Positions 34,356 through 49,300 of a DNA stretch of 64,000 nt are shown here, piece after piece; within the stretch, counting starts at the first letter, position 1, and every line of letters begins with the position of its first letter. Below the pieces are notes generated by a model. It did no database searches and had not been told where the DNA came from. It worked only from the letters and a program-made list of their open reading frames with translations. Both the position numbers and the translations under genes were made by a program. This DNA is from Mytilus trossulus (lineage: Eukaryota; Mollusca; Bivalvia; Mytilida; Mytilidae), in contig NC_086380.1 in assembly GCF_036588685.1 (NCBI RefSeq), forward strand, positions 36,656,692 through 36,720,691, in the 5' to 3' direction.

Positions 34356-37300
34356 GTAAGAGAGAGAGTAACTATATACTAGTCTGTTTCCCGGCCGTTA
34401 TTGAAATTCTTGACAATAGATAAATATAAAGATATTTCATTTCCTAATCATAGGGCTCATAACAAGTATGTAATCACATAAAGTAAAAATAAAAAAGCCT
34501 TTCTCTCCCACTCGCATACACTTACACATACAACTATCGTTCTGATTAAGGATGATTGATTTAACATGCAAATAGATTTCTAAAGAATTAGCTCAGTTAT
34601 ATTAATCAGAGATGGTCAAATATCATATTTGCTATTTTGCCGATGACCGATAAAAAGCATTTGCTTCAATATAATTATGTTTCCCCCTGTTATAAAATCA
34701 AGACTTCATGAGTTTGGGATGTTTCCACGAACTGATCAAGAAATTACTTCAGTCTGACGTTTAACGCCATTTCAACTGGTACCGTATGTGGACGTCGTCA
34801 AACCGGGAACCGAAACGTTCAAGTTCAAGGCCATCATTAGCTCATACCGACCGTTAATATTTGTATATTCACTAAATTTTAAAAAAATCTGCAGGCCTGC
34901 AAGACGACTTAATTTGCTTAAAATTGGTATGGATGAATACTGTAACATGTAATGCAGGGCAAGCCATTGTTGATTTTTCACATACATATGTTTTAATGGC
35001 ATATTTGTCCAATTTCTGTATTGTACCCTCCATATTAGTTCACTTAGTTACATGAAATTAACTGAAACTCGAAAATCAATACCTTTTATAAAAAATTAAC
35101 AATGGCTTGCCCTGCATTACATGTAATATTATTCGTCCATACAAATTTTAAGCAAATTAAGTCGTCTTGCAGGCCTGCAGATTTTTTTGAAAATTTAGTG
35201 TTCACCCCAAGAACCGGTTTGGCCACAACATAACAATTTCAAGTTTATTTACAATTTACACAGTGTGTATATGTAAAGTATGTTTTAATGAACATATGTT
35301 TTCATAGTTTATGACTTTATTCATTATAGGTTGAAAAATACAGGCAAAGTTTAGATGTTTATGAAGTGTCCTATATTTTGACTTTAGTGGAACCTTAACA
35401 TCACATGAAAGTCCCGTATCTCAAGATCATTCGCCAACACAGTCTATATCTTCGCCTCTGATAGTCCAACCTCCGTCAAGTGATAATGGGTCTTCTAACG
35501 TATCGTCGCCGGTTCAAATTGACGCACAACAGGAATATTCGGAAGCGATTTCAGATGATGATTTATCAGACGATGTCGGTGAGCAGGCCACTTCAAAAAC
35601 AGAGCCACAATGGTTTCCATTTAAGTCAAAAGCAGAGTTGTTGATGTATGTGTTAATGAACTCCACAACTCACCCAGTTGTAAGTGTTTTATATATTTAC
35701 TTGCAATAAGATATATCATAAAGAGAAATTATAAACAGCAAAAGTTTTCAGCAAAGTCAGATATACAAATGAGTGAATTATATGACCATAATTATCAATT
35801 GACTCCTTATCATGCTTAAGAAATTATTGTACTTCATAAAAAAGAAGATATGGTATGATTGCCAATGGCAGTGAGACAACTATCTACAAAAGACCAAAAT
35901 GACACAAACATTAACAACTATAGGTCACTGTACGGCCTTCAACAATGAGCAAAGCCCATACAGCATAGTTAGCTATAAAAGGCCCTGATTAGACAATGTA
36001 AAACAATTCAAACAAGAAAACGAATGACCTCATTTATGTAAAAAATGAACAAAAAACAAATATGTAACACATAAACAAACGACGACCACTGAATTACAGG
36101 CTCGATCCTGACTTGGGACAGGCACATACATAAATAATGTGGCGGGGTTAAACATCATGAACATGTTAGCAGGATCTCAAGCCTCCCCCTAAGCTGGGAC
36201 AGTGGTATAACAGTACAACATATAAGAACAAACTATGAAAATCAGTTGAAAAAGGCTTAACTTTGTTTAATAACAATTTTTAACAATTAGTTCGTCATAT
36301 TTGTTTTATTTGACAAGGTTCTTAAATATTTCACATAATTTTAATTAATAGGCATTGAAAAAAATAAAACCATTATTCAATTTTCAGAGTGATGAAATAG
36401 TGAAGTTTATCATTTTTATGATGGGAGAACTGAATGTGACAGATGTCCCAACTCTGCAGAGTTTGAAAAATAAAAAGATTGGAGACTTCAGCTGGAAAGA
36501 TTTTGTTACAAAAGTGAGGGCTTTATTAAGGATTATGTACCATTGTCAAATGATTGTATATTGATTCAATGCTTAACATATAGAAATTTTATAGAAAATC
36601 CACAGCATTTATCGAGGGTGATAAAGAGGGGATGCTTGCACGGAAAAAACGTGAAAAAAGACATAATTTCATGTTGAACGTGAAATAATTTTTGTCACGT
36701 CAATGTTGCACAAAAAAAACCCACCTTGATTTGAATCTTTTGTGACTGAGTCACTGTCCTCTGTATATATAAACTCTCTGTTTTACATAATATTCCCTAT
36801 TTAGTATACATATTTATGATATAAACAATTTACGGCCTTTTTAAAAAGTATTTAACAATCTTCTTAACTTTTAAAATGCAAATAAAGGAACAACATCGTA
36901 TGCCTTTCCGCCTTATCACAAAAACAAAATTCAATCAATCTTTTTTCTTGACGATCCCTGCCTAGTGTTTGAACTTTATTTGAAAAATATAGAGCACGTA
37001 AAATACTCATTTGAAATCACGATGCACGTAAAATTAAGTAAGCAAAACACGTTGATCGAGGAACCTGTCTTGCAAGACTGAAGGTCAAATAAAATAGTAG
37101 AAACATGTTGAATGTGCAAATAAAAAACGGCGATCACGTTGCAGGAAAAATAACCCTTCACCACCCTCTTTATCTGTGTACTCTCATATTTGGCAATTAT
37201 ATTACTATATTACTGATAGATATTGAATTATTGCATGCAGTGCTAGCATTGATTTCCTTACAACCAGTTTATTAATATAGTTATTGGTTAAAAAAAAAAA

Positions 37301-40300
37301 AATCGACAAAATCAAGTACACCTTTTAGGATGCGCTCGACTATAGTGACTCAGCAGGAGGTTTTTGGGAATTTACAGGTTTGTTAGAACTTCTTGATTTT
37401 CAGGGGGTGGGGTGCTATGGATTTTTTTCCAAGACAAACTTTTTTTTCACCTTTAGCGAAAGACAATCTTTCAATTTTAGCAAATACATATAGTGGCAGC
37501 TGAGGGTGAAACAAACAAATTTTTTTTCTCAGGGTCAAAAACAAATTATTTTTTCTCATAAAACTTGAAACAAAATACATGATAGTATAAAATCAAGGAT
37601 TTTATGAACATGTATATCAGTATATAGAAAAAAGTAGAATCAAGGTGGTTTTAATGAGTAAATTAGTTAAAATCTTATACATACAATTATTGACTCAACT
37701 ACCGTAGATACTCACTTATAAGTCGGAAGTTTGGGAGTAAAATTCAGAACCCAGAGAGGGGTACCGACTTATAAGCGAGATCAAGAGACCAGAGGAAAAA
37801 TCCAAGCTCAAAATTTCAAGTTCATCTGAAAAATCTTAGACACTTAAGTGTTATTAAAATTTGTCTAAGATCTTTCGGCAGATGAACTTGAAATTTGAGG
37901 CCAAAATAGGCCCTTACCACACCTCCTTTAATATCTCAATGTTCGTGTAGTCTACATTAAGCTTAATTATACTAACATAACATTACTGCACTTTTGTTAT
38001 ACATGAAAGGCATTCATAGTGCTTTGTACACTAAAACGTCAGAGGAAAATGTCCTGACCCCCCCCTTTTCCAAAAAAAAATTTAAGGGTTATAGACAGTC
38101 AGTGGGTCCCCTCTTATGAAAATTTCTAGATCCACCACTGAATTTGATTTATTATACATGTTATACTGAACAATTTTTTTGTAGTCTACAAGTAAAGATG
38201 GCATCCCTGTTTGGTCAATGAAACCATCACAGATCTTAAAGCTCAATATGGCACATCCTAAGATATCAAAGTCACTCAAAAGGTAAAATTAATTCTTAGA
38301 ACATTTATTTAATTTAGAAAAATTGATATTAATGTTGATCACAGAAATTAACAATTAACAACTGCTGTACCGTCCTAAACAATGAGCAATGCCCATACAG
38401 AATAGTAAGTTATAAAGGCCCCGAAATGACAAAGCAGATCAGTTCAAAGTAGAGGCCTAATTAATGTACAAATAAATGAATGAAAAACAAATATCTAACA
38501 CAGCAACAAACGATGGCAAAATTGCATGCTCCTGACTTGGCACAGGCACGCCATACATAATGTGGCAGGGTTAAACATGTTACAACATTTTTGTGACACA
38601 CAGTCATATCAGGGATGGGCATGATTACTGACAAATGTAATCGATTAATAATCGATTACATGAAGGATTTTTGTGCAATCGATTAATAATCGATTACTCA
38701 AATTTTGGTATGTAATCGATTACAATCGATTACTTTATCATAAGTAATTACATTACTTTTCGATTACTGTCAATTACATTTTGTACATACTTCAACATTT
38801 CAACAAAAAATAACACGAGTAAAACACAATTATATTGCTCAACATTTGTGGAAATTAAGATCTTTACTAAATGCATCATGCAAAGCATTATTTCTAAATT
38901 ATAAATTAATAGCTGTCTCTTGATGAAGATTAGAAATATTTAAAAAATCTTGAAATTTTGACTTTCAACATAAATGAAAGATGTCATCGCATTGCAATAA
39001 TAACTTATTCATAACTAATTGTTTTTCAAAAATTTAGCTTTCTTACTGACTCACGTAAGCTTTTTTGTTTTAACTCTTTGCAAATATTTTTTTTTTGTGC
39101 ATAGTTTATCATAATGTTTAAAGAAACATAAAAAAGTACAATAATTAATTAGTTCAGCTAATTTTCAAGATCAAAATTTATTTTTATAATAACATGCATG
39201 ATTTAAACCTTTTGTTTGGATAACCACCCAAATAATAAGATTATTTAACTGCCACTGGAGTACAATTTATAACCTGGGGCTAAATATTATAAATTTCCTT
39301 CTTATTAGACATAAGATAATTGAAATAAAAACAAAGTATGTTTGTTATTGATTAGAAGTCTTTGATCATCTCATTAGTAAAAGCAAGAATGTTGTTAAGA
39401 TTTGTTAACTTCTTCAATCAAATTATATACAATATATATATGTATATATATATAGTGTCAAAGGGATACATGTATCTGTTTCTGAAAAGAATTGCTATGC
39501 CATGTATCCATTGCCATTGGTTCATTGTTAAAAGGATTTTGTGTTCTTTTCTTAATTTAATTTATGTACATGTATATCATAACATTTAAGAAATCAACTG
39601 TTATCTATTCTAAGCTTTAATTTCAACTCTGATTGAAAATGATGTTTTCAGGAAATTTAATACACATAAGCTTACTGCTTATAAAAAATGTAGTACAGAA
39701 CTTAAAGAAAGACAGACACATTTCTTATTTAAGATCTATTTTATTATTTTAAATCTATTTTCTTATTTAAATATATTAAAGCTCTTGAATTATTGACAAG
39801 CACATATATCCATTTGTTTCAAAAGCTAGATATAAAGTAAATTTAGGTAGGGGATCTGGTTACTCATAATGCAGCTTGAGACAATAGATATAAATAAGGC
39901 AGTTGCTTAACTCTCAAGTATTGTTGATGCAAAATTTTTTATCTGTACTACAAAGTGTTACATACATATTTTCCTCTGAAATAGGATATTTTTCATCAAA
40001 CTATTTTACTAAAGTAATCGAAATGTAATCGAAAAGTAATCGATGATTACAATCAATTTTTTACTGTAATCGATTAAATTACGATTACATGTAATCGAAA
40101 ATGTCTTCGATTACAGATTACTGTCGATTACTTGGAAAAATGTAATCAATTACAATCGATTACGATTACAGATTACGATTACCCCATCCCTGAGTCATAT
40201 AACAATCTTTCGCAAATTAAAAATAAATCAATGTAACATGTATATGATATTTTGTAGAAATGCTGACATAAGTGATATTATTACGCATCCTGCCAATGGA

Positions 40301-43300
40301 AAAAAATGGATTGAAGATCTTAATTTCAACTCCAAAACCCCAGATGGACAATCTCTAATAACAATCCCATTAAATATGTTTCTTGATGATACATCCACTC
40401 ATAAAAGTAGACGCTGGATGCCACTACATTGCATTCAGATGCAACTCTCAGGTATTTTTGTTTAGGTTTGGTAATTTATAAAAGAATATTTAAGTAACGA
40501 CTCACTGTAATATTTTTTTCTATCTATGAAGAAGTAATATAAAAAATATGGTGCACACTGAATAACCTGTGTATGTTATTTTGAATAAAGAGATTAGAGA
40601 ACTTATAATTTTATTTTCAATTCCATTTTAAACCAGATTCCATGAAAAAAAATCATGACGTCACGGTCACATGACAAAATTTTGTCTATGAGCTGATAAA
40701 CTGAACAACATCAGCTAATTAGAAGATTCAAGATGCCTTACATCAATTAGTACATGAGCTGAAAATCACATTATAAATGAAAAGAACATGTTGCAAATAT
40801 ATAATAAAATGTTTTGACAAATCTATGTAAGATAGATATGATTTTGTTAATAAATCTGGCAACCAAAAAGTAAAAAATATAATTTCCACACATTTCTAAA
40901 CCAACTCCTTTCTGTATCATAATATTGTTAAAGAATTATATATTTGTTTTATTAGGGATTCCTATAGATATGAGGCAGAAACAAGAAACAATTCAGTTCT
41001 TGGGAGCAACAGAAAAAGCTGACATTATGGATGTTGCAAAGATAATTATAGACGATATCAAAAGCAATAGGTACATGTACAGTATGAATTAAATAAATAA
41101 ATGTGAAGAAATAAAATGGGCAACTGTTTGTAAGATTAACTTAAAGATGCTTAGCAAAATATCATCCACTGTTACCAATATATGTTGAAGCTATTTTGGT
41201 AATTTTTGCAGTTTATCCTAAATTCCAGATGTTAATTTAAAAAAGCAAATATAATGATATAAAAGACATAAAACAAATTGCTTCCTTCGATCATATATAA
41301 ATGATACAGTACATATTTTTTATTGTAACTGTGTTTGAAAGATAAAGGAAATACAAAAAAATGGAGCCTGCTGCTTTTAACAAGTTACTCATTGCTATAA
41401 ATTAGTATTTTAAGAATTGATAATTATGAGAAATACACATCAAATTAAGTGATTCACATTCCTTAGTTTTAATATTTAATTTAGAAATGGAATTGAGACG
41501 TTTGATGCAGCCAATAAGAAGAAATGTTTTGTGAAAGGAGTAGTTGATTGTGTTGTTGCTGATTTTAACATGATGTCATTCTGTTGTAATCATCTGGGAG
41601 CAACAGCTCAGAAGTATTGTCCAAAATGTTATGTATGTATGACTACACTTTAAATGAATATAATTTTTAAATGATTTACATCTTGAAAGAAATTGAAACT
41701 TTGACAAATGAACCAATGAACCTGCATGAACTGTTAACTCAATCCCAGCCTTCCCTTTGTTATATGGAACTTTGTGGTACACACGTACAATGTCAGAGAG
41801 ATTTTTACAGTTACACACAAGTTATTGTCCTGAAACAAGAAAAATGCGTGTTTTCGGTGCCTTATTGGCCTTTATAGACTGTTTGCCCAATAACCCTTAA
41901 AATAAATCCCAACTTTCTAGTTTTGATATTAAACATTGTGGTACAATTTCAGAGCAATTGAAATACTTCTACACAACTTCATGTCCTGACACTAGATAAA
42001 TCTTTGTTTTTGTCACCTTTGGGCCTCTAATTTCTAAACCAATGGGACAATAACCTCCAAAATCAATCCAGACCTTCCTTTTGTGGTTATCAACATTGTG
42101 TTATAGTGTTATGGTTTATGGATGTCTGTTTACTAAAATAATTATCTGGTAACCATCTGTCTTCCTACTACACTGAATGACTTATGTCATACTAATATAC
42201 AACCAAACTTTTTTTTTAATTTTTACGATCGTATAGATAAACATGAAAGCAATCATCACCCAGCCATAAAATTGACTTATGAGACACATTACATTCCATA
42301 CACTAAATATAATTGAGTGGATGCTTAAAGTTTCCCAGAAATAAATGAAAACTAAACTTTGACAAATGAACTATGAAATTAAGGTCAAAATCACATGCCA
42401 CTGTCGGTGGCAAATGTACACTTAACAATCGTTCCATACAACTGATCTATGAAATGAGGTCCAGGTCAATTAAAAACTGTCTGACAGGCATTAGTACAGT
42501 AGAAGGTATGCACATACCTTATAAAAAATCAGTGGCTGATCAAGGGGGTGGGTTGGAACATATTAATTTTAAGGAAATTAGCATTGTAAGTCCTCTCATA
42601 GGTCCAATTCTTCTTTGAAATTTAGTGTTGATTGACTTTATAAGAAGATTTATGCCCTAGGTCTATAATAACCTTTGACAGATGAAATATGTGCAATAAA
42701 GGAGACTTATTAAACCATCCCTTTTTGATACAAACAATGGATTTGTGTCAGGACATATGTTTGGAACCAACCCTGTAACCTCCTTCTGCCCATCTGCCCC
42801 TGGAAATCATATAACTATATAATAAGACAGATATTAACATTGCAAAAAAAAAAATGTCTTTCATATACATGTCCTTCATTTTGTTTTATATTTTTAGGCA
42901 GATGCAGATCACTTTATGTCGCTTTGCCAGAAAAGGACACCTGCAGATACTAAGCTACAGTTAAGCAGACTTAATTTAAGATCTCTTGAAAAGGATAAAA
43001 AGAAATTTAGGGAAAAAAAAGGTGTGAAAGAGCATGACAATGTTATGTGGGATGTATTGGATCCACACAGGTAAACATAAATCAATCAGTATCTGTTCAA
43101 TATTGATATGAATAAGAAGAAGTGGTGTGAGTGTCATTTATACAACTCTCTATCCAAGAGACAATGTACCCAAGTCAAACTGAACTGCTATTATTAGCTG
43201 TTTTTTAGCTGTTATTTACCAGTTTTTCATATTTTTAGCAGTCCTTTAGCTGTTCTAAGCATTCAATCTAATAGCAGTTTGAAAAACTACCACACTTCAC

Positions 43301-46300
43301 CATTTCTTAGCATTCGGCTTAGCATTCGTCTTAGCATTCGGCTTAGCATTCTTCTTAGCATTCATCTTAGCATTCCTCTTAGCAGTCGGGACAACAGTTA
43401 TGACAGCAGTTCGATAGCAGTTGACCTATTAATCTTTGTTATAAAAATGCTTGGAATTGGCTATGTTTTCAGCTTGAAGTTAAACATTTATTTGAAGATA
43501 ATTTGATCATTTTCAAATGTGCATTTTGGCTCCATGTTGTGTGGAAATACTTGCTAGTGAAAAAGTGTATTTTTGTCAATATAAGCTTAATTTTGGATGA
43601 ATTGAATACTTTTACACACCTGCAGTACAGTAAGTTGAAAGTTATAGTTAATGCTTGTGTATATTCTCAATTCTGACAAAACTTTGAAAGGGGGAACAGA
43701 AATCATACAGAAAGCCCAAAAAAGGGGGATTGTTGTTTATTTAAATAGAATATCTGATGTTGACAGGATTGTAATAGAATGTTAGCATATATATATACTT
43801 ACAGCTCAAGTTGTTATTTGAATAAAATAGATATGAATATTATTTTAATCTATTATTTTGTTAAAAAAACATTCTCATATTCAAGAGTTGAAAAAGGGGG
43901 AGGTAAACCAGTAGACTGTGAATAGCTGATTGGTTAAAATTGTCCAAACAATCCATTTAATGAAATTAATTTATAATATATAATTTTACTTTAGTTTGTT
44001 TCAGAAAAAAGAAACATAATATATATTACATGTATCAAGAATTTATTTGTTTAAAATTCCACATTTAATAGAATAAAAACAGTACATTTGGCATGTTTGG
44101 TAATAAAATAATGATAAATGAAATAACTTTTAATTTGAAAATCACTTAGTCAAGGTAGTAATTAGCCTCTTAGCAGTAATATCTCTTCAATAAGTTGCTT
44201 TTTTAAAAGTCTTGATAATTAAAGTGCTTTTTTAATTGTTCCTATATCATTAGAGCCACTAACATAATTAATAAGGGGTCTAAGACCAGCTAAAGTAAGT
44301 GATTCTCACATTTTTGTTTACATTCCCTTACAATTAAGTCTGCTATTAGATTGGGTAGTTACTGCTCTAATTACAAATATAAGTTTAAGTACAACTTTTT
44401 GAAATTTCACAAAGACTAACAGTAAAATATTAGAATTTTAATAATTTTTGCTTTCGCATCTTGTACACGGTATATTGATTACCGGTATTCATGTGTCACC
44501 TTTTTGTATTGCAACTTTTGGCAGATCTGATAGCATTCCACAGCAGTTATTAGCAGTTTATAAAACCATATTAGGATGTATAACTTAGCAGTTGCCATGA
44601 ATATTCATTATTGACAGCTGTTATTATAGCAGTTCCCATAAATATTCATTATTTGATAGCTGTTATTATAGCAGTTCTCATGAATATTCAGATCTCATTT
44701 AAATTTTTCGTTAAAAATAACTGCCAAAGAACTGTGAAGGCTAAATAAACTGCTAAGAAACAGCTACGGAATGCTATTGGAATGCCTTTATGCAAATTAA
44801 TCATTGCCTTATATTTGGTAACTGTGAATGCTAATAAACTGCCAAATAACTGCTGTCAAGTGGGAACTGTGAATGCTAATAAACTGCTAAATAACTGCAG
44901 TTCACTTTGACTTGGGTAGTTAAAATAAACAATTTTAGGTTACAGTACAACCTTTAACACAGAGCCTTGACTCATCCCAAATAGCAAGCTATATAAAATA
45001 CCCCAAAATTACTAGTATGGAACAATTTAAACAGTAAAACAGACTAATTTGAATACAAAACAAGAAAATGGAAGTTGATAGAAATTCAGCGGGTTTAAAC
45101 ATTTTTACAGACCCCAACCTTTACACTTACATTACAACAAAAAAAGAAAACCTAAAGAATAATTGAAAAAATAGGATAAGACCAATAAGTCATGGGAATA
45201 TATTATACAATTATGGCACGTTGAAAACATTGGAAAAGGTGGATATTCATTGATTCTACAGGGCCACAATTGTTTTATTATACCGAACTAACAGTGGAAA
45301 GGCATTTCGAACACTTTCTATATTATTTACATAACAATAACAAAGACAAGTTGACGTTTGAACATACATTTGTGTTCTAGAATTTCTAAAATGACAACAA
45401 AGGTACCGGTAGTATCTTTTTGAAAAATATTGATGGCCCTGAAAAGGACCGTTACTTAATAAGAGATATCATCAGCTGGTGGCACTCTATTCATGTCTAA
45501 TGCCTAATTTCCTCGTCTCTCGGTGGGCTTCCAGTGTAATGTAAACGCTGCCATTTTGTTTATTTATGTCTATGGTGTCATTTTCATAGGAGATAACTCA
45601 AGTTCAAATCAACAAACTCAAAAGGTTATTCGCCTGGTGGAAATTTTTAGGGTTATTCATCCTTCCTTGTAATTGAGTGAAAAACAACTGAATTATTCCA
45701 TGTCACGTGATAACATTTTACCCAATAGAATTGTTTAAAATATATGTAAGGTATACATATATATATATGTAATAATAGCTCTAATTCATGCCTCTTTTTT
45801 ATAGAGATATTCCAGTTGGCCTTCTCCACTTATTACCATTAGGATTAATTAAACATTTAATCCAATACATATTCAACAACATTGGAGAAAATGTTAAGAC
45901 AAAGCTTATGCAGCATTTGCTGTCCATTAAACCTGGAGCTCAGTTTCATGATTTTGATAAACACTTAGGCAGTAGACAAGGGAAGGATTTTAAAGAATAT
46001 GTGAGTAAATTTATTAATATTCTAATTTGGAGACTCAAGCAAGCATGACATATCCCCCAAATAACCGAAATCTTTTAAATGGGAGACCCCATTTGGAGAA
46101 GCAGGGTATATGTGAGTGCTCACGGAAATTTGTTGTAAGACCTGTCATGAGTATAATTTTTGTTTGAAAATGAGTGCTGATTGAATTATTTAAGAAGAGT
46201 TATGCCCTAGGTCTATAATAACTTATGACAGATGAAATATGTGCAATAAAGGAGACATAAGAAGACTAATTTCTGATAATCTTTTTATCAATGTATAACC

Positions 46301-49300
46301 TACAGAAACAGGAATGTGTCCTTAGTAAACAGATGCCCCATCTGCACTATCATGGTCTGTGTTTCTCTGTTCAGTCTAAAGATTAGAAAGATCATATCAT
46401 AGGGAACATGTGTACTAAGTTTCTAGTTGATTGGACTGCAACTTCACCAAAGCTGTCTTGACCGCAAACTTTTAACTGAAGCGGGACAGACAATCGAGAC
46501 AAACTAATGAACGGACGCACAAACCAGGATTAATAATGACCTTAAATGGCGCATAAAAGTCACTACTAGAAGTACAACCATTTCTACCTACAGTGTTTTA
46601 ATAATCAGCATTTTAATATTTAATAGTATCTGGAATGACAGTTACCACTTGCAAATGGTCGTATGTATTTTTTCCATTCTACTATTCAGTATTTATTTTA
46701 TAATTATGCTTATATATTACAGCCTACTTTTTAAAGATATGGAACAATTAAATGATAATCATTTTTTTTTTAATATTTTAAAAATTTCCCATAGTTTTTG
46801 AATGCTATTTTTTTTTTCAGTTGCAAATAGCACCAATTAATATGTTGTATGCTGGTGTTCCAAGAAGATATATTAAGATGGCGACTAGTTTGGCTCTGGT
46901 ATGTAAGACATAATTAACTTAGTAACATATGAATTTATTTCCATTGCACTTTGTATTGGAAGTGATTGCAGTGTCCTTGTTGAATACAAGGTGCACATTT
47001 AAATGTACTATGTTTTTATAACGGTTGACCTTCCCTGCCTTAAACTTTCAAGTGTTTAATTTTATTTTGCTAATCAAGTTTGTTGATATAATTTGTAATT
47101 AAATATATTTAAGGAATGATTGTAATATTTTTTCTGTCGATGAAAATATCATAAAATATGTGGTGCACACTAAACATATTTAACAGTGTGAAACACATTT
47201 TTATGCCCCACTTATGCCCCACCTACAATAGTAGAGGGAATTATGTTTGTCTAGTTTAATCTAGTCTGTGTGTCCTTCCGTCTGTCTGTCTGTTCGTCTT
47301 TCTGTCTGTTCCTCGCACTTCAGGTTAAAGTTTTTGGTCGTTTTTTATGAAGCTGAAGTCCAATCAATTTGAAACTTAGTAAACATGTTCCTTTTGATAT
47401 GATCTTTCTTATTTTAAGTTTTTGGTCAAGGTAGTCAGTAGTTTTCGATGAAGTTAAAGTCCAATCAACTTGAAACTTCGTACACATGTTCCCTTTTTGT
47501 TGTTTTCTTTACTTTTCAGGCCATATTAGATTTTTTACCCAATTTCACGATCAGTTGAACATGGAAATGATAACGCCAGTGGGGCCTCCATGTACTTTAG
47601 ACACATTATTGTTTATGTTATTTCGAATAGTGAATGACAAAATATTACAGTAATTTCTTATAATTTAATTCTAAATTCCATTTTAAACCGGTGAAAAAAT
47701 GTTGATGACGCCATGGTCCCAAGACAAAATATATGTGTCCATGTTATGATAAACAAAGCGATGTCAGCCAGTCAGAAGAAGTTATCAAAAAATTTTGTCT
47801 GCAGATTCTATGTAATAGATAATATTCCATCTTCATGCCTTATATATCATTTACTCGGTTTAATCATTTCTATAAATATCAGTTTAACAATGTTAAATCT
47901 ATAAATTTATAGAAGCTGAACTAGATAAAACATTTTAGATACAATGTATATTTTGACATTTTATGGTTTTCAAACTGAATTTATCATAAATCAAAGCTTA
48001 TTCTGTTTTGAATTTGTTTAATTTTATTTTTAAAGATCCAGAAGAAGTTAAATGAAACATCTTTTCGTTCAGAAGATTTGGACCAAATAAGAGAGGATAT
48101 TAGAGAGTATCAGCAACTAATATACCAATATGCCCCAGAATTAACCAGAAAAGTAAAAGCACATCTTTTGCTACACTTGGTAAGATGATCATGGGATGTT
48201 GTTACTATTGTGTTAAATACTTATTTTGGTTTTGAAAAGTTTGTAAATGTTACAAATTATTTCAAGGATGCATTTTTAATGCTAGTTTAAGAAAATTTGT
48301 GATGCAGTAGCAGTCCCTTTAACAAGGAACTGAGTACCTGATACACAGCATATTCATTATATTTGAATTAGGCATTGACTGTCTTATTGTTGAATTTTAA
48401 ACAAATATATCATGTTACGAAGGGTTATTTGCGAAAAATACCAGTCGAGAGAATGTTAAATTTTGTGAGCGGTAAGGCGAGGGAAATTCATTCTCAAGAC
48501 TGGTACTTTTCGCAAATACCCCTCAAGAACATGCTATTTCTGTTTAATTACACTGAATGTATTTTTTGGCTAATACCACGGCAGAGAGGGTAAAAAAGGC
48601 ATATCCTTTTTGCAAATACCCTGGTGGTTTAAAAAAATAAATGATATTCATTTGATAACAGTAAATTGGTTAAAAATACACTGGCTATCAACCAATCAAA
48701 ATCAAGGATTCTTACATAAGGTGTAATGATAATTTTGATACCATGACCTAAAACACACACACATATTAAATACAACATCATAAGCTTAAGAGAAAAAGAG
48801 TGAGCAACATTACCTCAATGACTATGGTAGTCTCAAACTAGAGAGAGAAAACAAGTCATTTTCAAAATATATCATTTGTAATGGTATTCCCTGTAAAAAA
48901 AAGGATGTAAAAAATGATTGAAACTTGATTGTTAAAATTAAGTTGTTTTTTTTTAAATTTCAGGTAGATGATATTGAAAGACATGGCCCTCCTAGTGGTT
49001 TTCTTGAGGATGGTTTTGAAAAAAAACATGGAAATATAAGAAACCTTATCTTTCAACAGAACCAAAAGGCCAGGAGCAGAGACACTGCCTTCAAATTTGC
49101 ACAAAACTTTTTGTGTTTCCATGTGCTTACAGGGGGATACTTTGAAAGAAGTAGAATATGGTATGTTGCATTGTTAAACTACATCAAGTGAGGTTCATTT
49201 ACAGTGATATTGTTTGGCTTAAATTACTGGAGAATACAAAAAAAAAAATCCCAATTTGAATAAAAAATGGCTTAAAATTATCCCAAAAAGAAAACTTTTT

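Noticed and set aside
34772-35002. Minus-strand frame MPLKHMYVKN...
   Set aside because: Lies in one arm of a foldback, with no splice support.
43279-43506. Frame with SIRLSIRLSI repeats
   Set aside because: Made by a 12-bp tandem within the TA-flanked element.
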